Shown: piece by piece, positions 9,126-17,970 of the stretch | How the letters are laid out: every line of letters begins with the position of its first letter | How positions within the stretch are numbered: the stretch's first letter is position 1 | Source: JAXGPP01 sp040766885 | Lineage (GTDB): Bacteria > Planctomycetota > Planctomycetia > Pirellulales > Thermoguttaceae | Direction of reading: 5' to 3' | Assembly (NCBI GenBank): GCA_040766885.1 | Contig: JAXGPP010000003.1 | Span: 1 to 64,000, forward strand | DNA length: 64,000 nt | Translations under genes and position numbers: made by a program | Notes under the pieces: model-generated | Databases searched by the model: none | What the model was told of the DNA's origin: nothing | Seen by the model: the letters and a program-made list of their open reading frames with translations, nothing else

Positions 9126-9321
9126 GGCGGTTATCCCACGGAATTGCGGCTGCATGGGCTGCCCTTATTATAATCGGCGGGGAGACCATCGCGGCCACCG
9201 CCCCCCCTGAACGGCCGGAACCTTGAAGATTCCCACCGTTTCGCTCATCATAGAGGGGATAGGATGTCACAAGGCTGACACTTCACAAGTGTTCGACAAC
9301 CAACACGGACCGACAGACCTG

Positions 9322-9738
9322 ATGGCCAAGCAAGAGAGTCGAGAGGCGACCCAAGCCCCCAAGAAAGCCGAGCGCCAGACCAAGCGGATCCTGCTGGTCG
9401 ATGACGATACTGAGATCGTCGAATCGATGAAGTTGGCCCTCGAAGCGTCCGGGTATCAGATCCTTGTGGCCCGCGACGGCAATCAGGGGCTGGCCATGGC
9501 GGAGCGGGAGGACCCCGATCTGGTGATCCTCGACATGATGATGCCCAAGCGGAGCGGGTTTCTGGTGCTGGAACGGCTGCGGCGCACCCGGCGAATTCCG
9601 TTGCGAATCATCATGATTACGGCCAACGAGGGGAACCGGCACAAAGCTTACGCCGAAATGCTGGGAGTAGACGACTACATCCGCAAGCCGTTTCCGATGG
9701 ACCGGTTGCTGGAAAGCGTCAATCGGCTGCTGGCGTAA
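9322..9738 (+). CDS. stand-alone response-regulator receiver protein
   Basis: 138 residues from MAKQESREATQ; a longer frame from 9223 adds 33 residues with no receiver homology and no good ribosome site. It holds a single CheY-type receiver: acidic pocket at Asp27-Asp29 (LLVDDDTEI), phospho-acceptor Asp71 in VILDMMMPKRSG, the switch Thr100 in MITANEG, and Lys122 in IRKPFPM. There is no output domain, so it probably signals by protein contact. The kinase partner is not encoded next to it. Confidence 0.9.
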   Translation: MAKQESREATQAPKKAERQTKRILLVDDDTEIVESMKLALEASGYQILVARDGNQGLAMAEREDPDLVILDMMMPKRSGFLVLERLRRTRRIPLRIIMITANEGNRHKAYAEMLGVDDYIRKPFPMDRLLESVNRLLA

Positions 9739-9818
9739 GCGCGGCTGGGTAGGCATCGCGCGCGGAGTCGGCGACCAGGAAAGAACCCTGGCGAGCTTCC
9801 GGAGAGTCTGAAGAGAGG

Positions 9819-9891
<73 letters not shown>

Positions 9892-10244
9892 ACAGATACC
9901 GGGCCCGTGCGGTTCGTGGCGGCGACCCGGCAACGCTGGCTCCGGTCTCCGTAAGTCTATCAGCGCCCGGCTTGGCTGCAAGGCGGCGAATCCCCCACGG
10001 AATACGGGCTTCCGGTGCCGCGGCAGCCAGCCTGGGGTCGGGCGCAACCGAGTGATGATAGCCAGGGCTGCCAGAAATCCGACGCCGATGGCGCGTCGTG
10101 AAGGGAACGGCCTGCAGGAGGGGCGAGGGGCCGATTGAATGGATTGGACGGAGCGGGCACGTTTTTTCGCCCTGAACGCCGGAGCAGTGACGACTTATAC
10201 TTTGAAGGGGGTGTAGAGAACGAGGCAACGGCGGGACGTTCCAT
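9892..10244. other. 353-bp intergenic region between tRNA-Arg and DUF2062 gene
   Basis: No coding sequence is supported. It should contain the promoter for the leftward tRNA and for the rightward gene at 10245, but no clear hexamer pair is visible. Confidence 0.4.
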
Positions 10245-10784
10245 ATGCGGTGCGGCATGGTAGCCAACTCACCCCCCGAATCTAATCCACCCGAGCGTTT
10301 AGACGAAGCGCTGCGTAGCGCCGGCCGGATTGATGATGGCGAGGCGCACCGTGTGGCGTTGGGGGCAGCGCTGGGAATGTTCGTTGCGTTCACGCCGACG
10401 ATCGGCTTTCAGACGATCATCGTTTTGGCGCTGGCATCGATGCTGCGAGCGAACAAACTGGTGGGCCTGCCGCTGGTCTGGATCTCGAACCCGGTGACGA
10501 TTCCACCGATCTTCTACGCGGCTTACTCGCTGGGGCGGGTCATGCTCCGGTGGCCGTCGCTCGATCGCCTGTGGTGGCTGGCGTTGACAGAGCCGCCCGA
10601 GGGGTGGTGGACCGCGACGGTCTTCTACTGGAGCAAGGCGGCAGAAATCGCCGCTCCGCTATGGCTTGGATCGGTACTGATTGGGACCGTAGCGGGGGTT
10701 TTGACCTATATCGTCCTTTTTCGGCAACTGTACGCGCGGCGACTCAACGCGCTCTGGAAGGCCGGGCCGACGAGCCGGGCCTGA
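10245..10784 (+). CDS. DUF2062 membrane protein
   Basis: 179 residues (or 175 if the ATG at 10257 is used). Family marks are VALGAALGMFVAFTPTIGFQ, LRANKLVGLPLVWISNPVT and PPIFYAAYSLG, giving two N-terminal membrane helices, and a third helix at about 145-168 (LWLGSVLIGTVAGVLTYIVL). DUF2062 proteins are small inner-membrane proteins, often near cell-envelope or glycosyltransferase genes. Their function is not established. Confidence 0.85.
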   Translation: MRCGMVANSPPESNPPERLDEALRSAGRIDDGEAHRVALGAALGMFVAFTPTIGFQTIIVLALASMLRANKLVGLPLVWISNPVTIPPIFYAAYSLGRVMLRWPSLDRLWWLALTEPPEGWWTATVFYWSKAAEIAAPLWLGSVLIGTVAGVLTYIVLFRQLYARRLNALWKAGPTSRA

Positions 10785-10822
10785 CGGTCCGCCCAAGCAT
10801 GTCCGTTGCCGGTCTTGAGGGC

Positions 10823-11545
10823 CTACTGCTTCTTGAACAGTAGCCACACGCCTTGACCGACGCGGGCGTCGTCTTCGACGGCGCCGCGGCCGAGCACTTC
10901 GAAATTCTCGAGGCCGGCGGCTTCGGCCCAGGCGCGCATCTGCTCGGGGCGGCGCAGTTCGACGAAGCGGCGCCACTTCTCGGCCTCGTCACCCTGGAGA
11001 TTGTCTCTGCGGCCGGCGATCAGCTTCTCGACGGCGTCCTTCGGGTAGCCGCTGCCGGCGCCGCCGCCGATATAGGCGTGCCCGCCGGGCCGCAGCACGC
11101 GGCAGACCTCCTGAAGTCCCTTGGCCGGATCGTCCCAGAAGAAGATCGAACCGCGGCTCACCAGCAGATCGACGGTGCCGTCGGGAAACGGCAATGCCTC
11201 GGCGTTGCCGACCACCACGGAGAGCTTCTCGGCGAGCCCCTTTTCGCGGGCTGCCGCGAGTCCTTCGGCCAGCGCTTCCGCATTGGGATCGACCATTACC
11301 ACCGGATTGCCCACGGCCTCGACGAGGGCCAAGGCCACGCCACCGCGCCCGGCGCCGAGATCGACCCAAAAACCCCTGGAAGGCTGGCAGAACTTGAGCA
11401 CATCCTGGGCCACATGCTCGTAGCGGCTGGGCAAGGCCTGCTCGGATTTGAGCCCCTGGGGCGAGCGCCCTTCCTGCGCCCACGACTGGCATGAGTGTGC
11501 CGAGAGCAGGAGTGCCAACCAACCCAGTAGTGCGCACTTCGACAT
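10823..11545 (-). CDS. class I SAM-dependent methyltransferase with an N-terminal signal peptide
   Basis: 240 residues, with GGGAGGAGAATCCC as a strong ribosome site. Residues 1-25 (MSKCALLGWLALLLSAHSC) form a good signal peptide. The rest is a Rossmann methyltransferase: motif I VDLGAGRGGVALAL, motif II VVMVDPNAEA, then VVVGNAEALPFPDGTVD and the post-motif EVCRVLRPGGHAYIGGG. SAM is cytosolic, so an exported methyltransferase is odd. Either the leader stays as a membrane anchor with the domain kept inside, or this is one of the planctomycete proteins that carry such leaders without explanation. Substrate unknown. Confidence 0.85.
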   Translation of the reverse strand: MSKCALLGWLALLLSAHSCQSWAQEGRSPQGLKSEQALPSRYEHVAQDVLKFCQPSRGFWVDLGAGRGGVALALVEAVGNPVVMVDPNAEALAEGLAAAREKGLAEKLSVVVGNAEALPFPDGTVDLLVSRGSIFFWDDPAKGLQEVCRVLRPGGHAYIGGGAGSGYPKDAVEKLIAGRRDNLQGDEAEKWRRFVELRRPEQMRAWAEAAGLENFEVLGRGAVEDDARVGQGVWLLFKKQ

Positions 11546-11612
11546 GGGATTCTCCTCCCGGAATGTTCTCTCGAAAGTAGACTGCGGCTTGCCGGCGGCG
11601 CAACGGCGGGCG

Positions 11613-12560
11613 TCAGTTGCCGTCGCTCACGGGCTGACCGTCGTTGCGAATGCCGAGCAACTGGTAGGCGCCCAGGCGGCCTTGAGCGGCGGCCTGCAAA
11701 ACGTCGGCGTCGGTACCAGTGTTGCCCGTCAGGAGGCCGGCGCTATCGGATTCGATCGTGTCGGCGATGAACCGCACCGAGCCGTCGACGAACGCGAACA
11801 TTGCTCCGCCGGGGTGGTCGCTGCTGAAGGTGTGCATGCTGGTCGGGTGGTTCAACGGTTCGGCGACATAGGAACTGACCGTACTGCCGATGCCCAATCC
11901 GCCCGGACCGCACCACGAGGGCCATTTGCTGGGATCCTGCTTGTGGGGCTCGAGCACCGTCCGCTCGCCGATGGCGATCGTGTTGCTCGTGCCGTCGCTC
12001 ACATCCTGGATGCGAGTGCCGCTCAGCCCGTAAAGAACGCCGTTGTTCTGCCTCGTCAGATGCGCATTGCCGCTCAAGCTGAAAAAACCGCGGTTGCACG
12101 TATAGTTCGCCGTCGACACCATCTGCCCGCCACCCTGGAACTCGCGCAACGGTTCCATGGGCGACGACGGGCAGGTGAACACGGAGAGCCTCATTTGCAG
12201 CATGGGCAGGAGAGCGGGATCGGAGATTACCTGCGACAGCGTGTATTGCGTCGCGCTCAGCGAATCCTGGAGCGGGCTCTGCTCGATGAACGGCATCAGA
12301 AAGACGCCCCATGCCCAGCCGCCGCCGACCTGGCCCTGGTGGGTGACGGCCATGAAGCCGGGCGGAAAGCGGTTGTAAGAGCCGTGGTAATTGTGCATCG
12401 CAATGCCAAACTGCTTGAGGTTATTGGCACATTGCATGCGGCGGGCCGCTTCGCGCGCCGCCTGCACGGCAGGCAAAAGCAGGGCGATGAGGATGCCGAT
12501 AATGGCGATGACCACCAGCAGCTCGACCAACGTGAACCCTTCTCTCCGGTAGCGTGTCAC
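11613..12560 (-). CDS. DUF1559 type IV pilin-like (pseudopilin) protein
   Basis: 315 residues from a GTG start, chosen because AGAGGAGGGAATT precedes it and it places the prepilin peptidase site REG-FTLVE at residues 7-8 followed by the hydrophobic helix LLVVIAIIGILIALLLPAVQ. The DUF1559 part then shows REAARRMQCANNLKQFGIA with HNYHGSYNRFPPG, the CPSSP turn, DGTSNTIAIGERT, and the terminal SSDHPGGAMFAFVDGSVRF. This is a huge paralogous family in planctomycetes, thought to build pilus-like or surface structures. It is processed at the inner face of the membrane by prepilin peptidase. Confidence 0.92.
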   Translation of the reverse strand: MTRYRREGFTLVELLVVIAIIGILIALLLPAVQAAREAARRMQCANNLKQFGIAMHNYHGSYNRFPPGFMAVTHQGQVGGGWAWGVFLMPFIEQSPLQDSLSATQYTLSQVISDPALLPMLQMRLSVFTCPSSPMEPLREFQGGGQMVSTANYTCNRGFFSLSGNAHLTRQNNGVLYGLSGTRIQDVSDGTSNTIAIGERTVLEPHKQDPSKWPSWCGPGGLGIGSTVSSYVAEPLNHPTSMHTFSSDHPGGAMFAFVDGSVRFIADTIESDSAGLLTGNTGTDADVLQAAAQGRLGAYQLLGIRNDGQPVSDGN

Positions 12561-12858
12561 AATTCCCTCCTCTCGAAGCCTGCCCTGGAGCAGTCCTGGC
12601 CGTCCACCATATATGTGCAGTCTTTGCTCGTGGAATCGGCAACGGGGGCGACCCCGCCGACCGATTGCTGCACCCAGGTTACTCGAAGCGGTGGCGCGGT
12701 GCCAGTGGCCACGGCCGAGCCACTCCGCGGACAGGCAACCAGGCACACGGTCGTGGGGCCCTGTCCACGCGATCGCATTGCTGAATGCGCGCCGGATTCA
12801 GAATGTCACCGCACTGCACCCGGTGATGCGGCAACTGTGACAGGCGACGGCGAAGAGC
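12561..12858. other. 298-bp intergenic region
   Basis: No gene is supported. It lies between two minus-strand genes and should include the promoter of the DUF1559 gene. The ribosome site of that gene (complement of AATTCCCTCC) sits at its left edge. Confidence 0.4.
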
Positions 12859-13182
12859 TCACGCTACTTTTGGCGTAGCATCGCGTTGGCGGAATCCAGG
12901 CGGCCATGAACCGGTGACTCGCCGCCAGCCGCTCATGGCGCCGCGCCGGGCCAACAGGTGGGTCACGCCGGCTGCCATACCGGTGGCCGCGGTCCACATA
13001 AGGGCCTCGGTCCAACCGGTATCGGGTGATTCCGGATTGAGCGGAGGATCGTCCTTCCTCGCCACCCGCCAAGCTGCGTCCAGTGCGTGCTTCGTGGCCA
13101 CCATCGCGATGTAGCCCGCCCCCGCCGCCACCACCGTCCAGGCCAGTTTTTCGCCGTACGATCGTCCGAGATCCGCAAACAT
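12859..13182 (-). CDS. DUF4235 small membrane protein
   Basis: 107 residues from MFADLGRSYGEKLAW, preceded by TTGAGGAGACAACTG; the frame open upstream to 13359 has no protein character. DUF4235 marks are EKLAWTVVAAGAGYIAM (first membrane helix), LDAAWRVARKDDPPLNP, WTEALMWTAATGMAAG (second helix), the segment LLARRGAMSGWRRVTG, and PPG near the end. Function unknown. The family is usually a small inner-membrane protein next to stress genes. Confidence 0.85.
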   Translation of the reverse strand: MFADLGRSYGEKLAWTVVAAGAGYIAMVATKHALDAAWRVARKDDPPLNPESPDTGWTEALMWTAATGMAAGVTHLLARRGAMSGWRRVTGSWPPGFRQRDATPKVA

Positions 13183-13319
13183 CAGTTGTCTCCTCAAAGC
13201 TCGGGTACACTGCGTTGCTGCCCCGGGTGCAATTTTAGTGCCAATGGCGTGGCGGCCAGTCGGTCGGGGGTAGCAAATTGGCCGCGGACTCGCCGGCGAG
13301 CCCCGGAGTAAGACGTACA

Positions 13320-13353
13320 GGGCGCAATTTGGCACGGATGCCGAAGTGCGCCC
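13320..13353 (-). terminator. terminator-like hairpin behind the oxidoreductase gene
   Basis: GGGCGCA and TGCGCCC form the outer stem with an inner GGC/GCC pairing. It lies about 60 bases beyond the oxidoreductase stop and reads in its direction. The U-tract is weak. Confidence 0.4.
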
Positions 13354-13411
13354 TGTCAAAATGGCCGTATCATGTCGGCCGCGTCGCGGGCCGGCCGATA
13401 GGCAGCGTTGC

Positions 13412-14767
13412 CTAGCCGAGTTGGTACCGGCCGGGCATGGCGACAGGCGGAATCGGATAGGAGCCGAACTCGTATTTATCCGGTCCGAGCCGGGTGGTCG
13501 ATTGGATCGCCTGGTCCCAGGTGATCGCCTTGCCGCTATAGGCCGCTTCGCGGCCGAGGATGCCGGTCATTGTCGCCTCGGCGATGGTCTGTGCCTCGTT
13601 GATTGGCGTGCCGGCGCGAATGCTGGCGATCAGGTCTTCGTGTTCGACCTGATAGGGGTTGCGCTGCTCGCCGCGGTACCTCCAGGCCTGTCCCTGCTTA
13701 GGCCGGATCCAGTCCTTGCAGTTGCTGGTGCCGTTGGTACCGACGACCGCTTCTTCCACCAGGTTGTCGCATCCGTTGATCTGCCGCGCCTGGCTGAACA
13801 TGCGGATGCCGCCGGGATACTCGAACTCGACAGCGAAGTGGTCGAAGATATGGCCGTGCACTTCCTGCGTGCGGACTTGCCGCCCGCCAACCGCGGCCAC
13901 CGCGCGGACCGGGTGCGCGCCGAGCACCCAGTTCATGATGTCGAGGTTATGCACGTGCTGCTCGACATAATGGTCGCCCGATAGCCAGGTAAAATAGTTC
14001 CAGTTGCGCAGTTGCCACTCGATATCGCTCATCTCGGGCGTGCGCTCGATGACCCAGATCTCGCCGCCGTTCCAGTAGCAGCGGGCGTAGACGATGTCGC
14101 CGATGGCCCCTTCCCGGATTCGCTGGATCGCTTCCTGGTAGTTCTTCATGTGGCGGCGCTGCGTGCCGGCGGCGATGCCCAGGCCTTTCTTCTGGGCAGC
14201 CTGGCCGGCCTCCATGACCATCTTCACGCCGGGCGCGTCGACTGCCACCGGCTTCTCCATGAACACGTGCTTGCCGGCCTCGACCGCCGCCTTGAGGTGC
14301 ATGGGGCGGAAGTGCGGCGAGGTGGCGAGGATCACGTAATTCACTTCGGGCACGGCAAGCAGTTGCTGGTAGGCATCGAAGCCCACGAAGCACGCCTCCT
14401 TGGGCACCTCGGCCCCGACCTTGGCGAGTTGTTGCCGGCAGCCGTCAAGGCGATCCTGGAAGAGGTCGGCCAGGGCCACGATCTTGATTCCCTTCTGCGC
14501 CACCGCCGCGTTCTCGGCGGCGTCCTCGGTGTGATAGCCGGCCGCGGGGTAGATGACCTTGGTGGCCGCCCCAAGCGCGTCGAGCGCCGCGCCGGTGCCG
14601 CGCCCGCCGCAGCCGATCAGACCGATCTTGATCTCCGTCTGTTCGGCCCCCCGGGCCGTATGCACCATCGGAATCTGCATCGCCATCGCACCGGCGACCG
14701 CCAGCGAAGAGCCCCGGATGAACTGTCGCCGCGAGAAATGGGATGGTTGTTGATCGTCGTGCAACAT
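13412..14767 (-). CDS. Tat-exported Gfo/Idh/MocA-family oxidoreductase
   Basis: 451 residues. Residues 9-35 contain a twin-arginine leader (SRRQFIRGSSLAVAGAMAM). The Rossmann nucleotide site is IGLIGCGGRGTGA at 48-60, followed by the acid-ended strand VALADLFQ. The family signature EKPVAV lies at 171-176 and the substrate-side His motif is QHVHNLDIMNWVLGAHP. The C-terminal beta domain ends SYPIPPVAMPGRYQL, a tail repeated in many planctomycete paralogues. The cofactor is NAD(P), and such proteins are folded with cofactor before Tat export. The substrate is presumably a sugar or inositol derivative. Single-gene unit with a hairpin after it. Confidence 0.92.
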   Translation of the reverse strand: MLHDDQQPSHFSRRQFIRGSSLAVAGAMAMQIPMVHTARGAEQTEIKIGLIGCGGRGTGAALDALGAATKVIYPAAGYHTEDAAENAAVAQKGIKIVALADLFQDRLDGCRQQLAKVGAEVPKEACFVGFDAYQQLLAVPEVNYVILATSPHFRPMHLKAAVEAGKHVFMEKPVAVDAPGVKMVMEAGQAAQKKGLGIAAGTQRRHMKNYQEAIQRIREGAIGDIVYARCYWNGGEIWVIERTPEMSDIEWQLRNWNYFTWLSGDHYVEQHVHNLDIMNWVLGAHPVRAVAAVGGRQVRTQEVHGHIFDHFAVEFEYPGGIRMFSQARQINGCDNLVEEAVVGTNGTSNCKDWIRPKQGQAWRYRGEQRNPYQVEHEDLIASIRAGTPINEAQTIAEATMTGILGREAAYSGKAITWDQAIQSTTRLGPDKYEFGSYPIPPVAMPGRYQLG

Positions 14768-14962
14768 GATCGTCGAAACTCCGAAAAAGAGCTGTGGAGT
14801 CAGTCCGGCCGCCGTGCGGCCCCAGCACCGTGTTTAGATTGGCACCAAATAGACTAACACCGAGGCAGAGGGCGTACAATCTCGGCAGCGAAATGCCTCT
14901 TTCGCGTCCGTGACCTTCCCCGATAGAATGCCCCCGAATGTGCCCCACGTGGAGAGCTTCCG

Positions 14963-15763
14963 ATGTCTGAAGACGAATCGATGGTGTTCTTCCTCTCGCT
15001 GGGCATGGGCGCGCTGTTCTGGGTCCGGTGGTGGTACCAGGGGCTGGCTGTCACCTGGATCGGCCAGCGATCGCGGTGGCGCTACTGGCTTCTGGCGACG
15101 CCGATTCTCTGCGGCGTCCTGCTGTGGTACGTAGTCCGCTATCTCGCTTCGTTCGACGTTCGCGACTCGGGAATCTACCAGCTTTTCTACCTGGCGATGG
15201 GAGCGGCCTGGGTTGCCGTCACCATCCGCATGACCGCACTGTTTGGGATTAGCTTCCGCGATGATGCACTGGAGCGGCGCAACTCGGCCGCTGCCGCGGC
15301 GATCGCCGGGACGATGATCGGGCTGACGGCTTGCTTTGCCGGGGGGAATATCGGCGATGGGCCAGGATGGTGGGTCGTGGTCTACTGCGGCGCATTGGCA
15401 ACCGGGGCGCTTCTTGTCTTGTGGGCCCTATTGGAGCGTCTCGGGCGACTGGCGGAAGCGATCACGGTGGACCGGGACCTGGCCACGGGCATTCGGCTGG
15501 GCGCGTTCCTTGCGGCCGCGGGGTTGATGCTCGGCCGGGCCGTGGCCGGCGACTGGCGCTCGGTCGGGGCAACAAATGTCGACTTCGTCAGGCTCGCGTG
15601 GCCGGCGGTTCTGCTGGCGGCGCTGGTCGCGGTGATCAACGTCTTCTGCCATGCCACCGTCGAAAGGCCGCAACCGTCGCCAACAACGTGCGGCGTTGTG
15701 CCCGCGATACTCCTGGCGGGCATGGCGGCCGCGTGGCTGGTCCTGACCGGGTTGCCGCAATGA
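14963..15763 (+). CDS. polytopic membrane protein, first gene of a three-gene coupled operon
   Basis: 266 residues with about seven hydrophobic helices (for example FFLSLGMGALFWV, YWLLATPILCGVLLWYVV, LFYLAMGAAWVAVTI, AAAIAGTMIGLTACFAGG, WWVVVYCGALATGALLVL, LAAAGLMLGRAV and VVPAILLAGMAAAWLVL). No family is recognised with confidence. The start ATG at 14963 has GAGAG upstream. Its stop overlaps the start of the next gene (ATGA at 15760-15763), so the two proteins are made together. A partner role for the ligase encoded next, such as transport or anchoring of its product, is inference. Confidence 0.7.
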   Translation: MSEDESMVFFLSLGMGALFWVRWWYQGLAVTWIGQRSRWRYWLLATPILCGVLLWYVVRYLASFDVRDSGIYQLFYLAMGAAWVAVTIRMTALFGISFRDDALERRNSAAAAAIAGTMIGLTACFAGGNIGDGPGWWVVVYCGALATGALLVLWALLERLGRLAEAITVDRDLATGIRLGAFLAAAGLMLGRAVAGDWRSVGATNVDFVRLAWPAVLLAALVAVINVFCHATVERPQPSPTTCGVVPAILLAGMAAAWLVLTGLPQ

Positions 15764-17004
15764 CTGCTCCCTACCGCGCCGGCAATCGCCTCGACCCGAA
15801 GACGTTCGCCGCCGTGCGGCGCGAGACAATCTTCGAGTGCTGCAAATGGGATCCGCAATTTGAGGACGTCGCGGTGCTCTCGGACTTCCCCATCGTGCTC
15901 GCCGGCCGAGAGTGGCAGCGGCTCGCCCAAACGGCTGAGCGGCTTGACGCCGAGACCCGGGCCGCCGAAGAGGAACTCTGCCAACGGCCGGACCTGCAGC
16001 GTCTTTTGGGCTTGCCCTGGGGCATCCGGCGAGCGCTTCGCCGTACCGCGACGCCGCCGGCGGGCCCCCGCGTGATGCGGTTCGACTTCCATTTCACCAC
16101 CGATGGCTGGCGAATCTCGGAGGTCAATAGCGACGTGCCGGGTGGATTTATTGAGGCCTCGGGCTTCACCTGCCGCATGGCCAGGCGCCTTCCGGACTTG
16201 CGGATGGCCGGTGATCCGGCGGCCGCCTATGGGGAGGCCCTCGCCCGGCGTCTGGCCGCAGGCGATCGTGTGGCGATGATCCACGCCACGGCCTACATCG
16301 ACGATCGCCAGGTGATGATCTACCTGGCGCGCCACCTCGAGGCGTTCGGCCTGCGACCGGTGCTTGCCAGCCCCGCCGATCTTGCCTGGAACGACGGTCG
16401 CGCGAGGCTTCGGGCCGACCCGCTTGTCGAGATCAGGGCAATCGTTCGCTTCTTTCCGGCGGAGTGGCTGCCGAATCTGCCGTGGGGCTCCGGCTGGCAA
16501 GCATTTTTCCGGGGCGCACGGGTTCCGCTGAGCAACCCGGCCACCGCTCTGTTGACGCAGAGCAAACGGTTTCCGCTCACCTGGCCCGGATTGCGGACAT
16601 CGCTCGATGCGTGGCAGTCGCTGCTGCCCGAAACGCGTGATCCGCGCGAAGCCGGCGGCAGCATCGACGACTGGGTGCTCAAGCCGGCTTTGGGCCGCGT
16701 GGGGGAAGACATCGGCATGGCCGGCGTCACCGAGGCGAAAGCCTGGCGGCAGATCCGCCGTGCCGCACGGTGGCAGGCAAACTCCTGGGTGGCCCAAAGG
16801 CGGTTCGAAGCGGTCGCCCTGGAGGGGCCACAAGGACGCGTCTATCCGCAGTTTGGGGTGTATACGATCGACGGTCGAGCCGCGGGCATCTACGGCCGGC
16901 TTGCTTCGCGACCGCTGATCGATTGCCGGTCGCAGGATGTCGCCGTGCTCGTGGCGGCCGAACTCGAACCGTCTCCATCATCGGCCGTGGGAGCCGCGTC
17001 ATGA
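15760..17004 (+). CDS. glutathionylspermidine synthase-like ATP-grasp ligase
   Basis: 414 residues from MTAPYRAGNRLDPKTF, the ATG overlapping the preceding stop. The section MRFDFHFTTDGWRISEVN, followed by SDVPGGFIEASG, matches the pre-ATP-grasp signature of the glutathionylspermidine synthase family, where the acid and Asn residues bind Mg-ATP. The later DDWVLKPALGRVGEDIGM is an ATP-grasp lysine/glycine loop, and WVAQRRFEAVAL plus YPQFGVYTIDGRAAGIYGR form the end of the fold. The reaction is most likely ATP-driven amide or peptide bond formation. The amine and acid partners cannot be named. Confidence 0.78.
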   Translation: MTAPYRAGNRLDPKTFAAVRRETIFECCKWDPQFEDVAVLSDFPIVLAGREWQRLAQTAERLDAETRAAEEELCQRPDLQRLLGLPWGIRRALRRTATPPAGPRVMRFDFHFTTDGWRISEVNSDVPGGFIEASGFTCRMARRLPDLRMAGDPAAAYGEALARRLAAGDRVAMIHATAYIDDRQVMIYLARHLEAFGLRPVLASPADLAWNDGRARLRADPLVEIRAIVRFFPAEWLPNLPWGSGWQAFFRGARVPLSNPATALLTQSKRFPLTWPGLRTSLDAWQSLLPETRDPREAGGSIDDWVLKPALGRVGEDIGMAGVTEAKAWRQIRRAARWQANSWVAQRRFEAVALEGPQGRVYPQFGVYTIDGRAAGIYGRLASRPLIDCRSQDVAVLVAAELEPSPSSAVGAAS

Positions 17005-17747
17005 CGAGCGAAGAGATCTTTGATATCTGGGCCCCGCCGCATGCGACCTGGTCAGCGTGGGTCAAGCCGGTGTTGTTCGCCGAGGCGGGCAAGATTCGAG
17101 ACGATCGTCCGTCGGTCTCGGATTGGCCGGAAACCGGCACTGAGATAGTGACCTATTCGGCGAACACGGCCCAGGTGATCGACCTGCCCGGCCGCGACTC
17201 CGTGCTGCTGGGCCTCGCCCTGGCCGGCCAAGGGTATCGGCCGGTGCCGCTGTTCAACACCTGCTGCGGCCAGAATGCCCTGGTGCCGGCCGAGGCGATT
17301 CCGCCGCTGCTGGCGAAGGGCGCATCCTACCTGGCCGGGTTGGACCTGCCCGACGACGCGCCGCCGGCTTTTCTGCTCGACTGCGGCCGCATGAAAGGCA
17401 ACGCCGCCCCAAGCCCTGGGCGGTTCGACAATCGCTGGCTTGTCTTTCCCCAGGATTTCCCCTCGGCCACGTTCCTCCAATCGCACCGGATCGACAGCGT
17501 ACAGCTCGTCCAGCCGGCGGGAGATCAACCTCAGGACGATCTGGCGCACGTCCTGCGACGCTGGCAGGAGGCGGGGCTGCCCATCGCGGTGCTGAATCCG
17601 GGCGGCACGGTGACGCCGCGAGCGATCGAGGTTCGCCGCCCTCCACGGTATCGCGCGCTCTTCTATCGCCTGTCTGCCGCGCTCGGTTTGCGCCGCAATA
17701 GCGCCGGCGGTTTTGGCGCCGTCATTCCACATCCATCGTCCGGGTAA
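17001..17747 (+). CDS. hypothetical protein, third gene of the ligase operon
   Basis: 248 residues from MTSEEIFDIWAPPHATWSAW, overlapping the ligase stop by ATGA. No signal peptide or membrane helix is seen. The sequence reads as a compact alpha/beta protein (TEIVTYSANTAQVIDLPGRD, SVLLGLALAGQGYRPVPLFN, PPAFLLDCGRMKG, GLPIAVLNPGGTVTPRAIEV), with CC and C residues at NTCCGQN and LDCGRM. I do not recognise the family. Strict coupling to the ligase suggests it works in the same reaction or complex. The gene ends close to a hairpin-free spacer before the rhamnosidase. Confidence 0.65.
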   Translation: MTSEEIFDIWAPPHATWSAWVKPVLFAEAGKIRDDRPSVSDWPETGTEIVTYSANTAQVIDLPGRDSVLLGLALAGQGYRPVPLFNTCCGQNALVPAEAIPPLLAKGASYLAGLDLPDDAPPAFLLDCGRMKGNAAPSPGRFDNRWLVFPQDFPSATFLQSHRIDSVQLVQPAGDQPQDDLAHVLRRWQEAGLPIAVLNPGGTVTPRAIEVRRPPRYRALFYRLSAALGLRRNSAGGFGAVIPHPSSG

Positions 17748-17970
17748 CATTGCTTGTCGCTGCGGCGCTACAGGTCTCCGCAGGCCGTCGAAACGTTCCA
17801 CGCGCTTGCCTCGTCGCCCGGTCGCGATCATATTGGGTGCATTCGGCAGATCGTGGGCGTCGGCGATAGGACGCGAATTGCGCCCCGTGCTGGCGGCTGC
17901 GCGGCCCTGCAAGTTCTGTCGAGTTTAACTCTCGCCAGGGAAATCAACTTCATTCAGAGGATCATTCGTG

